Source of the DNA: Lachnospiraceae bacterium | Lineage (GTDB): Bacteria; Bacillota; Clostridia; Lachnospirales; Lachnospiraceae | NCBI GenBank assembly: GCA_017427685.1 | Contig: JAFRSH010000002.1 | Span: 1-64,000 of the forward strand | Direction of reading: 5' to 3' | DNA length: 64,000 nucleotides | In this document: in pieces, positions 46,840 through 55,527 of the stretch | Numbering within the stretch: the first letter of the stretch is position 1 | Layout: the number at the start of each line of letters is the position of its first letter | Notes under the pieces: generated by a model | Seen by the model: only the letters and a program-made list of their open reading frames with translations | Told to the model about the DNA's origin: nothing | Databases searched by the model: none | Translations under genes and position numbers: made by a program

Positions 46840-47031
46840 GTGGCGAGGATCATTGCCGTAGCGGACAGTTACGATGCGATGACCTCAAACCGCAGTTACA
46901 GAAAGTATATGCCGCAGGAAAAAGTCCGCTCGGAGATCGAGAAGAACGCCGGGAAGCAGTTCGATCCGGATGTCGCCGAAACAATGCTCGGAGTGATCGA
47001 CAGCGATGTGGATTACGTATTACATGAATGA
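46840..47031 (+). pseudogene. HD-GYP (c-di-GMP phosphodiesterase) C-terminal remnant
   Basis: 63 codons in frame: ARIIAVADSYDAMTSNRSYR then KYM, and AGKQFDPDVAETML, which are the closing segments of HD-GYP domains. The catalytic HD and GYP motifs and everything N-terminal are absent and there is no start codon with a ribosome binding site, so this is a leftover from a deletion or insertion. Confidence 0.8.
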
Positions 47032-47182
47032 TAATACGATCTCGCGAGTTAAATTGGCTGAGACGGGCAAGACAAAAAGAGCATTGTTGCGTATAATCAT
47101 ACATAAAGGTAAGTCATACTTCGTTTGAGTATGTGTAAAGGAAACGCAGTCAGTTAATACTGACTGTAATGAGGAGCAGGAA

Positions 47183-47452
47183 ATGTCAGAACAAGAGAAG
47201 AACAGAATCTTAGAGGAGAATCTTCCGTCAATAGAAACCATTATTGCGGAATATAAGAAGCAGGGCAAAGAGCTTACCGAGTCGGAAGCAGAACAGATCC
47301 GTAACCGTATTAAAGACGACATGGAAAAACAGATAAACGGTGACACTCTGGAAAATGTTGCGGGAGGAGTGGGAGGATCACCTTTCCCAACTCAGATACC
47401 GTGTTTGTCTGCGTATGACACAAAGTCGTTGTCATACATCTCCAGAGATTAG
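47183..47452 (+). CDS. Candidate RiPP precursor peptide with double-glycine leader
   Basis: 89 aa from ATG 47183 (TGAGGAGCAGGAA upstream; -10-like TATAAT at 47092). The first ~60 residues form a charged helical leader (SEQEKNRILEENLPSIETII ... EAEQIRNRIKDDMEKQ) ending LENVAGG, a classic double-glycine cleavage site. The short C-terminal core after it (VGGSPFPTQIPCLSAYDTKS plus 7 residues) has one Cys and seven Ser/Thr. The GT60-type glycosyltransferase starts 4 bp after its stop. The RiPP assignment is inference from architecture; the leader is not a Nif11 match that I can recognise. Confidence 0.6.
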   Translation: MSEQEKNRILEENLPSIETIIAEYKKQGKELTESEAEQIRNRIKDDMEKQINGDTLENVAGGVGGSPFPTQIPCLSAYDTKSLSYISRD

Positions 47453-47456
47453 AAAA

Positions 47457-48515
47457 ATGAGCACAGTAACCAAAACAGCGAACACACAGCCCCCTTTATA
47501 TCCCTTCGCCTATCGCACGGAGCTTGAAGGAATCAAACACCCGGATCACACTTCAACGATCCATGTTCAGATCCCCTCGTATCGAGACCCCGAGCTCATC
47601 AATACGATCAAAAGCTTGCGAAGCATGGCGGCGGATCCCGACCGGATTCATATAGCGGTATGTTGTCAGGGGGAAGATAAGTCGGTTCTCGAATGGCTCA
47701 GTGCAGTTCCTGATCTGAAATACGTGTTTTTTGCCAGGGAAGACGCCCCGGGAACCTGCAGTGCTCGTTATGAGTGCAATCGTTTGTTCAGGGATGAGGA
47801 TTATGTACTTCACATAGACAGTCACATGCGTTTCGCCGCGCATTGGGATGTAATGCTTATAGATCAGCTTAGACGTTGCAATGATGAAAAAGCGATTCTT
47901 ACCGGGTATTGTCAGGGCTATAACGAATATTTTGATGAACCCGTGGACTCAGACATTTTCACCGATCGTTCTCTCTGCAAGGCTATAATAGAGACAATGG
48001 GAGGCTATTACGGGAATGCGGTCACGCCATTCCTGCAGGCTGTTCATGACAGGGATTCATACGGAGAACCGGTGCGGGGAGCCATGGTGAGCGCGCACTT
48101 TCTGTTCGGCCCGGCCGATATCGACCGTGAAATTCCGTATGACCCGTACATGTTTTTTGTGGGTGATGAGCTTCCGATGGCACTTCGGTATTATACTCAC
48201 GGATACAACGTCTATCATCCCGGAATATGCACCACGTGGCATCTTTATGAGCGTAACAAGCTACTTCCCAAGCATGGACTCACATATGAGTGGTCGGACA
48301 ATTCCGGAGGTCGGATGACTCTTAAGCTGTGGATAGAGAAGAAGCGTATCATGAAGCTGTACGGCATAGAGGATAATGATCAGAACTTTGATGGATTTGA
48401 TCTTGGTAAAGAGCGCTCATTGCAGGATTTCGAGAGATTCGCAGGTGTTTCGTTTAAAAACCGGGAGATTTCCGAACACGCTTATAAAGGCGAATACGAT
48501 CTGCGATTCATATAG
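47457..48515 (+). CDS. GT60-type (GlcNAc family, pfam11397-like) glycosyltransferase
   Basis: 352 aa from ATG 47457. Family hallmarks: TIHVQIPSYRDPELINTIKS, GTCSARYECNRLF, YVLHIDSHMRFAAHWDVM (metal-site DSH), GDELPMALRYYTHGYNVYHP then TTWHLYERN. GT60 includes eukaryotic Skp1 hydroxyproline GlcNAc-transferases; bacterial members are little studied. No membrane helix. Tight coupling (4 bp) to the precursor-like gene suggests that peptide is its acceptor (inference). Followed by a bidirectional terminator. Confidence 0.8.
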   Translation: MSTVTKTANTQPPLYPFAYRTELEGIKHPDHTSTIHVQIPSYRDPELINTIKSLRSMAADPDRIHIAVCCQGEDKSVLEWLSAVPDLKYVFFAREDAPGTCSARYECNRLFRDEDYVLHIDSHMRFAAHWDVMLIDQLRRCNDEKAILTGYCQGYNEYFDEPVDSDIFTDRSLCKAIIETMGGYYGNAVTPFLQAVHDRDSYGEPVRGAMVSAHFLFGPADIDREIPYDPYMFFVGDELPMALRYYTHGYNVYHPGICTTWHLYERNKLLPKHGLTYEWSDNSGGRMTLKLWIEKKRIMKLYGIEDNDQNFDGFDLGKERSLQDFERFAGVSFKNREISEHAYKGEYDLRFI

Positions 48516-48675
48516 AAGATGAAAAAGAAGCGAGTACGCTGTTTTAGTCAAAAGATCGTATGGTAAAACCGCTTCCTTTAGAAGTTGATCTGCCACCAAA
48601 ACGAATGTATGTCAAAACTTGAAGAAAAATGGAGCCTACTACTTCGTTGAAGTGTTTGACAACTAAATATCATAC

Positions 48676-48710
48676 AAGTAAGGCACCCCCTGAGGGATGC
48701 CTTACTTTAT
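48676..48710. terminator. Bidirectional terminator
   Basis: AAGTAAGGCA / TGCCTTACTT, A-rich on one side and T-rich on the other; serves the glycosyltransferase (plus) and the MCP (minus). Confidence 0.8.
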
Positions 48711-48725
48711 TATGGGTTAATGATC

Positions 48726-50732
48726 TCAAAGCTTGAACGAATTGACGAACTTGCCGATCTTGGACGAGGACTCGGCAACCGTCTCGGCCGCGTGATCAAC
48801 GCTTCGGCTGTCGCTTGCGACGCTGTGGGCGCTTGTGGCTGCCACTTCAACCGTAGCCGTAACTTCATCGGTACTTGCCGACTGCTCCTCTGCGATGGCT
48901 GCTACGGACGATGCGATATCGTTGACATTGCCCATCTTGTCAACCATGGAGTTGACCGTGCTGCTTGCTCCGTCAAGTGCTTCAAAGATCTCGGAGAATG
49001 TCCCGCCCGTGACACTCACGGCTTCACTGCTGTTAGCGATATCCTTCACGCTGACTTCGGAGCGTTCGGAAAGTATCCCGATCTGTGTCGTGATATCAGC
49101 GATGATCTTGCTGATCTCGGTCGTAGCTTTTGCACTGTCGCTTGCAAGCGTTCCGATCTCGGTCGCAACAACCGCGAATCCGCGTCCCGCTTCACCTGCT
49201 CTGGCTGCCTCGATCGATGCGTTGAGGGACAGCAGGTTGGTCTGTGACGATATCGAATTGATCATGCCGACGATCGAATTGATCTGCTGTGCGGCGTTGT
49301 CAACGGACTGAACGACACTGCTCATCTCGGTCATGGATGCCGAGATGGTGCCCATGTTGGACTGAACCTTGGTCATGTCGTCCTGACCCTTCTTGGCCTT
49401 GGCGAGAAGATCATCCATGATCTTACGTGTCGACTGGCCCTGGTCTATCATATCCTGCATGGCGATCGCGAGGTCGGTGGCGAGGTTTGCGAGCTCGGTT
49501 ACCGACTCGGCCGTTCTGGTCATGGCCTCGTTGATCTGCTCCATGGAAGTGCTCTGCGCATCGGCTTGTACGCTCATGTTGCCGGCTGCGGTACGGCTTG
49601 CCTCAGCCTCCTCGGACAGGCGCTCCGTCAGCACCTTCATCTCGCCGAGCGTGTTGCGCATGCGCTCCACGTAGTCGTACATCTTGTTGTTCATGCGTCC
49701 GATCTCGTTACTGCCGCCCTTCTTGATGTCAACAGAGAAGTCACCTTCGGCGATACCGGTGATCGTGTCGGTGAGTGCGGCAACAGGTGCAGTGATCTTT
49801 TTCCTGATGAGCAGGATGATGATCACGGTACTTACCGCAAGCATGATTACAACAAGTATGATCGTGTAGATGGACATTTTGCTGAGATCTTTAAGGACAT
49901 CGTTCTTTTTCACGTAGGAAACGAGCATCCAGTCCGTTCCGTCAACCGCGTCCGTGGAGACGAGATAGTCTTTACCGTCGTTTCCTTTGACGGTCCTGAC
50001 ATCCGTGGTTTTGGACTTAACACTACTGTAGATCTCCTGCAGGAACTTGTCGTCCGGATGATCCTTGACATCGGTTCCCGTATAGTCAGGCAATGATGTC
50101 GCTACGATATTGCTGTCGGCGAAGAGGATACACACACCTGTCTCGGAGGGTGTGAATTCACTGACTTTACCGGATATATTGGTGAGGAAGATATCGATTG
50201 AAAGCACGCCGGAGCGACCGTTCTTGAGCGTAACCTTTCTGACGCCGTTTACAACGATCTCCATGGTATCAACGTCTATATCGGGAGGGCCGAAAACAAG
50301 GCTGTCGTTCTTCTGACCGAGCAGATACCAGTCACGGGTCGTGGGGTCGTAGTCTGCCGGGGGAACCCAGTCGTCCCCGTCAACGAACTCCTTGTCATCG
50401 AAAGCGATATAAACGTCATATATCATGTCGGTGAACGCTGTCATTCCGGGCTGAAGAGCCTCGTGGATAGCGTTACTGTCCGCATAATCGTGGATCTGCA
50501 GCGTTTCGCCGAGCTAATCGAAGAATCCTTTCATCTGCCTCATGGTTCCGCCGATATCTTTGGCATATGCAGTCGATTCCTGCTTGAGCCTTTCGATACC
50601 TTCGTCTGTAATGAAGGAACTGGCATTCGCAAACAGGATCACGGCAAGTATGATGATAAACGCAGCGATCATGGGCAACAGTACGCAAAGTAACTGCACG
50701 CTAAGCTTTTTGTTTCGTTTTTTATCACTCAT
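48726..50732 (-). pseudogene. dCache methyl-accepting chemotaxis protein interrupted by an in-frame TAG
   Basis: From ATG 50732 (GGAGGAAGAAAG upstream) the frame runs 72 codons (transmembrane helix 1: LLCVLLPMIAAFIIILAVIL), meets TAG at 50514-50516, and continues in the same frame for about 595 codons through dCache (YDPTTRDWY), transmembrane helix 2 ([20 protein letters not shown]), HAMP and the MCP hairpin ([20 protein letters not shown]). Without the stop it would be 668 aa, essentially the length of the intact paralog at 25881. Either a real nonsense mutation, a sequencing error or suppressed amber. Confidence 0.88.
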
Positions 50733-50915
50733 TCTTTCTTCCTCCGTGCACTTCTATGTATGTCGTTCGAATCAGAAATCGATAAAATGCGTTCTGTTCA
50801 CGATACAGAACAAAACAATATACAAATCATATTTTAGCATAATGGTATTCATTTTTCAAATATGTAATTCTAATCTCACGAAAAAAGATATCCGGATTTT
50901 CACATACGCCCTAGG

Positions 50916-51743
50916 CTATTCGCACACTCTGAGAGAGATCTCACCTGATGTGAGCGTTTTTAACTCATTGGTATCGGCGAGCCTTACCACCAGTCCGCCT
51001 GCTTCATCGATATCGACAGCATGCGCGGAGTGAGCAACTCCGTTCTCGTAAAATATAACATCATGTCCAAGGACAACCGAGCGCTCTTTGTAGTCGGCTA
51101 TAGGATTATAAGACGGGTCAAGGTGTTTGATAACTGATTCATATATGCGTATGGAGAGCGTCTGAACGAACTCTTTGGTCATAAGCGTTCTTTTGCTTTC
51201 GGTTTGACCTGAAATCACGCTTCCCGCACTGTTCTTGATATCATCCGGGAACTCCTCGGTGCTTATATTGATCCCGATGCCGATGAGGATGTGGGAAGGC
51301 TTGCCGCCTTCACCGGAAACTGCTTCACAGAGGATCCCGCAGATCTTCCTGCCTGCGAGGAAGATGTCGTTCACCCACTTGATCCCTGTGTGGCAACCGA
51401 ACTCTGCATCGATCGCTTTCGAGACAGCAATCCCGACACGGCATGTGAGAGTGACCACTCCGGAAGGAATCTCGCCCGTCGGAAGCGCGATCGTCATGTA
51501 GATACCGCTGCCCTTCGGAGAGTAAAAGCTCTTGCCTTGCCTGCCGCGCCCGGCAGTCTGCTCGCGTGCGACCACTATAAACGGGCGATTTGCGGAAAGA
51601 GAATCCACGCCTTCAGTACAGGAATCTTTAAGTTCGGCACCTGTACCCGCGTTGGACCTGAAGGTATCAAGGATTCTCCTTGCTTCAAGGTTTGTCGAAT
51701 CTATGCTTTCTTTATATATCAGGCTGATAGGATCGTTAGTCAT
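50916..51743 (-). CDS. birA: Biotin--[acetyl-CoA-carboxylase] ligase
   Basis: 275 aa from ATG 51743 (ACGGGAG upstream), preferred over the TTG at 51776. Motifs: STNLEARRIL, QTAGRGRQGKSFYSPKGSGI (ATP/biotin loop), IKWVNDIFLAGRKICGIL, ILIGIGINI, and a C-terminal SH3-like part. No N-terminal HTH, so it is a monofunctional ligase rather than a BirA repressor. Confidence 0.93.
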   Translation of the reverse strand: MTNDPISLIYKESIDSTNLEARRILDTFRSNAGTGAELKDSCTEGVDSLSANRPFIVVAREQTAGRGRQGKSFYSPKGSGIYMTIALPTGEIPSGVVTLTCRVGIAVSKAIDAEFGCHTGIKWVNDIFLAGRKICGILCEAVSGEGGKPSHILIGIGINISTEEFPDDIKNSAGSVISGQTESKRTLMTKEFVQTLSIRIYESVIKHLDPSYNPIADYKERSVVLGHDVIFYENGVAHSAHAVDIDEAGGLVVRLADTNELKTLTSGEISLRVCE

Positions 51744-51785
51744 ACATAAACTCCCGTTAGAAGATCTTTTCCTCAAAACAAATGT

Positions 51786-52997
51786 CTAATACAACAACCC
51801 AAACATCCACAGAGGAATCTTGTTACCCCTTCCGATTTCTTCGTCATCGATCGCCAAATAACTGTCAGGGATGTCCTTTATCTGATCAAAACTCTTTCTG
51901 GGTCCGCCAACCTCAAAGAGATACCTGTCGTCTACCAAGAAATCGCCTCTCTGAGGATACGTAACAGAAAAACCTGCAGACCTCAATTGATTCAGGAAAA
52001 AAGTCTCCCGTTTTGTCCCTTCGTTGATGCTTTCCGTCAAAGAATACATGATGTTGGTATTATCACAGTATATTTTGTCAGGTTTTGACATGCTCTTTAA
52101 AGATCCCGCCTTGGATGACAACAGATTTAAAAGCTTTGCCTTCTCCAAGATGTACAGCATTCTGAGGCCTTGATTCCTGTCAGTATCCAGCTGTATATAC
52201 AGCTCAGACATTACCGGAGTCCGGGGACAACTCTGTGCAAGAATGAAAAGCATTTTCTTGATTTTCTGAACGCTTGAATAGTTAATGTTTTCTACTGCGG
52301 GATAATCGCTTTCAAGTATCTGGGCTGTGATCTGTGAAAGCCTTATATCATAGCCGGCAAACACTTCTCTGTAAAACGGATAATATCGGTTCTTCAGATA
52401 ATCCGCAAAGTGCTTTAAAATTCTGGTGTCTTTCGTATATTCCGTAGCAATCTTAACATGGTCACTCAAAAGCTCTGCGAGACTTACCGATTCATGAGCA
52501 GCTATTCCTTCAAAGTACAGATATTCCCGAAATGATAGTCCGGGAAGCTCGTAACAGATCTGCCTTCTCGAGAGATCACCACTTCCGGAATCAATCTGAA
52601 GCAAAGATGAACCCGTATAAACTATATTTAAACCGGGGTAGTCATCATAAATGTTTTTGATCACAAACTGCCAGTTCTTAAGATAGTGGATCTCGTCTAT
52701 AAAGACGTGAGTGCCGCCATTCTTATAGTGATGATCAACCACTTCCGAAAGTGAATGAGTATTAAACCAAAGATTGTCCATTGACACATATAAAGCGGCG
52801 TCCGGGTCATCGGTAAAGGTTTCGTGTATATGCTGCAAAATGAGCGTAGTCTTACCTGTACCGCGTGATCCGACTATCGAGATCAGACGATCTCGATAGT
52901 CAATCCTCTTCTCAAGGAAACGTCTTAAATCCATCGGCACTTCTCTTACCCTTCGCCGTGAAATATTCTGTATATATTCAAATTCGTTCCGTTCCAT
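51786..52997 (-). CDS. AAA ATPase with DUF4143-type C-terminus
   Basis: 403 aa. Walker A SIVGSRGTGKTTLILQH, Walker B GGTHVFIDEIHYLKNW, sensor IVYTGSSLLQID, and the C-terminal nuclease-like/DUF4143 ending YLFEVGGPRKSFDQIKDIPD then IPLWMFGLLY. Widespread in gut anaerobes in many copies; function unknown. Start ATG 52997 follows AAGGAAGGAAT; the CATAAGCGTTA word lies 24 bp upstream. Divergent from the LRR-CHAP gene, with the palindromic operators between them. Confidence 0.85.
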   Translation of the reverse strand: MERNEFEYIQNISRRRVREVPMDLRRFLEKRIDYRDRLISIVGSRGTGKTTLILQHIHETFTDDPDAALYVSMDNLWFNTHSLSEVVDHHYKNGGTHVFIDEIHYLKNWQFVIKNIYDDYPGLNIVYTGSSLLQIDSGSGDLSRRQICYELPGLSFREYLYFEGIAAHESVSLAELLSDHVKIATEYTKDTRILKHFADYLKNRYYPFYREVFAGYDIRLSQITAQILESDYPAVENINYSSVQKIKKMLFILAQSCPRTPVMSELYIQLDTDRNQGLRMLYILEKAKLLNLLSSKAGSLKSMSKPDKIYCDNTNIMYSLTESINEGTKRETFFLNQLRSAGFSVTYPQRGDFLVDDRYLFEVGGPRKSFDQIKDIPDSYLAIDDEEIGRGNKIPLWMFGLLY

Positions 52998-53020
52998 ATG
53001 ATTCCTTCCTTAGACCAATA

Positions 53021-53031
53021 TAACGCTTATG
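53021..53031 (-). promoter_or_regulatory. Recurrent word CATAAGCGTTA upstream of AAA/DUF4143 gene
   Basis: Exact match on the minus strand, oriented with the gene, 24 bp from its ATG. Confidence 0.45.
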
Positions 53032-53059
53032 TTAGAATAATGTATCTTTGAATGACAAT

Positions 53060-53140
53060 AATGTTTGCAAACATTCGAAATACACTCAAAATAATGTTTG
53101 CAAACATTATTTTACACAACATAAAAGTGTTTGTAAACAT
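53060..53140. promoter_or_regulatory. Triple palindromic operator (AATGTTTGCAAACATT-type)
   Basis: Three dyads: 53060-53075 (16 bp, perfect), 53090-53111 (22 bp, perfect, extending the same core by ATA) and 53127-53140 (GTGTTTGTAAACAT, imperfect). Centre spacings are about 33 bp, roughly three helical turns. They lie just upstream of the -10-like TATAAT at 53181, as expected for a dimeric regulator controlling the LRR-CHAP gene and perhaps the divergent ATPase. Confidence 0.75.
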
Positions 53141-53180
53141 TTTTTTGAAGTATGCTTTAGCAACAGAGATACTTCTGTGT

Positions 53181-53186
53181 TATAAT
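53181..53186 (+). promoter_or_regulatory. -10 box of LRR-CHAP gene
   Basis: TATAAT 56 bp before ATG 53242; no good -35 at 17 bp (TAGCAA), suggesting activator dependence or weak basal promoter. Confidence 0.5.
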
Positions 53187-53241
53187 ACCTTTATGATCGG
53201 GATGATCATGTTGCGATAAATAGGTGAAAGAGGATAGGGTT

Positions 53242-55050
53242 ATGAATATCAGAAAAGTATCAGACAAGCTGAAAAGACTCCTGCCGGCAATTCTGGCCGC
53301 AGTGATGATATTATCGGTGTTCCCCTGCAGACCCGAGCCTGCCTCGGCGGGTGACTACTACACCCTCAACGGGCGCGAGATCGGGCTGTACAGTGATGTG
53401 AAGGGGACACAGGTCGACGGTATCGACGGAACGGTCTGCTTCAACAAGGATCTCGGGATGATCGTCCAGATCTACGGGAGCAGCCTCAGCGTGATCGACA
53501 TCCCCGCCGAGATAGACGGCGTCAAGGTGCGTTCCGTGGCTGACTGGGCCCTGCAGTACAAAGAGAACGTGACACGCATCACTCTGCCCGAGGGACTCGA
53601 GACGATCGGGCAAGGAGCGTTCAGGGGTTGCCCGATAAGCGTTATAGAGATACCCGACAGCGTGACATCGATCGGTAACTACGCTTTCGTGAACTGCGAG
53701 GAGCTCGAGTCGATCGTTATCGGTGACGGCTTGGAGTCGATCGGAGATTACTCGGTCAAGGATCTTCCGAAGCTTACTTCGCTAAAGCTCGGGAAGTCGC
53801 TTAAGACCATCGGCGACGGCTGCTTCCAGAATCTTGAGAAGCTCGAAAAAATCACGGTCCCCGGCAGCCTCAAAAATATAGGCGCGTACTGCTTCAGGAA
53901 TAACGAGTCGCTCGAAACACTGACATTTGAAGACGGCGCGAAGGGGCGCGAGATCCCCGACTGGAGTCTCACGGGCAACCCGGCGCTCACGACGCTTTCC
54001 TTCGGCGAGGGCTTCGAGAAGCTCGGACAGGGAACGGCACGCTCGAGTGAGTCGCTCACGACGCTTCGCCTTCCCACATCTCTCAAGTCGATCGGCAATT
54101 ACTCCTTCAGATTCTGTTCTAAGCTCGAGGATGTGACTGTGGGCGACAAGCAGATCGACTTCATGCATCAGTTCGGTGAGCTCGGCATCAAGCTCGGCGA
54201 GTACCCCTTCAGCAACTGCTACTTCATAAGGAAGGATTACTCGCCCTCCTACAAGACCGGCAAGTGGTACAAGGCACTTCATGACATTAAGCTCACGGGC
54301 GATTACCAGACGGACATCCTGAACATCGCTTACTCCCAGCTCGGCTACCACGAGGGCAACAGCTTCGACGAGCAGGATGGCACCAACTCCGCGGGCAAGA
54401 AGGACTACGCCGAGTACAACTACTGGTACGGCGACCCCGGAACCATGTGGTGCGGCGAGTTCGTTGATTGGTGTATCTGCATGGCCGGCGTTCCGGACGA
54501 GCTCTACAGCATTAACAGCGAGGACGAGGAGCATCAGTACACGTGGAAGGACACCACTTTTTCGGGCGGTTCCTACAAGCTCAAGAAGGGCGACGTGATC
54601 CTATTCCTGCACGACACCGGTGACCACGTGATCCTCGTCGATTCGGTCAAGCAGTCCGGCAACAAGGTAGTAGTAAATGCAGTCGATGGCAATCACAGCA
54701 ACGGGGTCGTCACGAGCACCTGGACGATCGACGCCAAGACCGGCAAAACGCTTGACAGCTTTACGTCCACTAACGGTTATGTGGCAACAATTTACGGTCC
54801 CGACTGGAAACTCAAGAAGAACATCGACTTTTACACCATAAGCTTTAATGCGAATGGCGGAAAGGTGACCGCTAAAACCAAAGAGGTTTCGAACGGCGCG
54901 TTCTATGGCGTTCTTCCCATCCCCACGAAGAAGGGCAAGGTCTTCGACGGCTGGTACACAAAGAAGAAGGCCGGCAAGAAGATCACCGCGTACAGAACGG
55001 TCGAGCTGACCGGCAACGTGACGCTCTACGCGCATTGGAAGAAGAAATGA
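53242..55050 (+). CDS. Secreted LRR (BspA-type) - CHAP-like amidase - InlB B-repeat protein
   Basis: 602 aa from ATG 53242 (GAGGATAGGG). Signal peptide LLPAILAAVMILSVFPC ... EPASA. Residues ~60-330: BspA-type leucine-rich repeats (ITLPEGLETIGQGAFRGCPI, IEIPDSVTSIGNYAFVNCEE). Residues ~350-520: cysteine-peptidase/amidase CHAP-like domain with GDPGTMWCGEFVDWC (candidate nucleophile) and GDVILFLHDTGDHVILVD (candidate His). Last ~70: Listeria-Bacteroides (InlB B) repeat ISFNANGGKV ... FDGWYTKKKAGK, a wall or surface module. Likely a surface protein that binds a target and cuts peptidoglycan or peptides. Confidence 0.82.
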   Translation: MNIRKVSDKLKRLLPAILAAVMILSVFPCRPEPASAGDYYTLNGREIGLYSDVKGTQVDGIDGTVCFNKDLGMIVQIYGSSLSVIDIPAEIDGVKVRSVADWALQYKENVTRITLPEGLETIGQGAFRGCPISVIEIPDSVTSIGNYAFVNCEELESIVIGDGLESIGDYSVKDLPKLTSLKLGKSLKTIGDGCFQNLEKLEKITVPGSLKNIGAYCFRNNESLETLTFEDGAKGREIPDWSLTGNPALTTLSFGEGFEKLGQGTARSSESLTTLRLPTSLKSIGNYSFRFCSKLEDVTVGDKQIDFMHQFGELGIKLGEYPFSNCYFIRKDYSPSYKTGKWYKALHDIKLTGDYQTDILNIAYSQLGYHEGNSFDEQDGTNSAGKKDYAEYNYWYGDPGTMWCGEFVDWCICMAGVPDELYSINSEDEEHQYTWKDTTFSGGSYKLKKGDVILFLHDTGDHVILVDSVKQSGNKVVVNAVDGNHSNGVVTSTWTIDAKTGKTLDSFTSTNGYVATIYGPDWKLKKNIDFYTISFNANGGKVTAKTKEVSNGAFYGVLPIPTKKGKVFDGWYTKKKAGKKITAYRTVELTGNVTLYAHWKKK

Positions 55051-55092
55051 TCTGTGGTATGATATAAACATGCTTATAAGGGGGACACTGAT

Positions 55093-55527
55093 ATGAAATT
55101 CTTCAGAAAAGACAACGACGTGCTTCTGTTTTTTATCGGCCTTGTGATGCTGATAGTCGGAGGCTTCATCTTCTTCAAAAACGTTTCGATCATGGACGGC
55201 AGCATGTTCGCGTTCAGCATCGGCGGGTACAGGCTTGACGGGCTTGTCTTCGTTCCGCTCATCGCAAGCATCGTGTTCCTGTTCTACAAGTACTGCCTGG
55301 CATCGAAGCTTTGCTGCATCTTCAGTATTATCCTCATCCTCATCAACGTGATCATGAATCTGAGGCTGAGATGGCGCGAGACCTCGCTTTTCTCGGGCAT
55401 AATCATGTTCGTGCTCCTCTTCGGAGGCGCCGGACTCCTGCTGAGGGTCATCTTTGCGAACCCGAACGGCAAGCACGGCAAGAACTACAAGGAAGACAAG
55501 AATTCGGACTCCAAGGACGAGAAGTAA
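55093..55527 (+). CDS. Small integral membrane protein, 144 aa
   Basis: Start ATG 55093 after AAGGGGGACACTG. Four hydrophobic helices: LLFFIGLVMLIVGGFIFF, LVFVPLIASIVFLFYKY, CCIFSIILILINVIM, GIIMFVLLFGGAGLLL; hydrophilic lysine-rich tail. No family recognised. The last codons and stop are part of the first unit of a 44-bp tandem repeat. Confidence 0.75.
   Translation: MKFFRKDNDVLLFFIGLVMLIVGGFIFFKNVSIMDGSMFAFSIGGYRLDGLVFVPLIASIVFLFYKYCLASKLCCIFSIILILINVIMNLRLRWRETSLFSGIIMFVLLFGGAGLLLRVIFANPNGKHGKNYKEDKNSDSKDEK

Noticed and set aside
48520..48660. Possible transposase N-terminal remnant (a MYVK..LKKNGAYYF-like reading with a frameshift)
   Set aside because: Too short and needs a frameshift; not enough to support a mobile element.
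50514..50516. Pyrrolysine insertion at the TAG codon
   Set aside because: No pyl genes visible, chemoreceptors are not known pyrrolysine proteins; a nonsense mutation or error is simpler.
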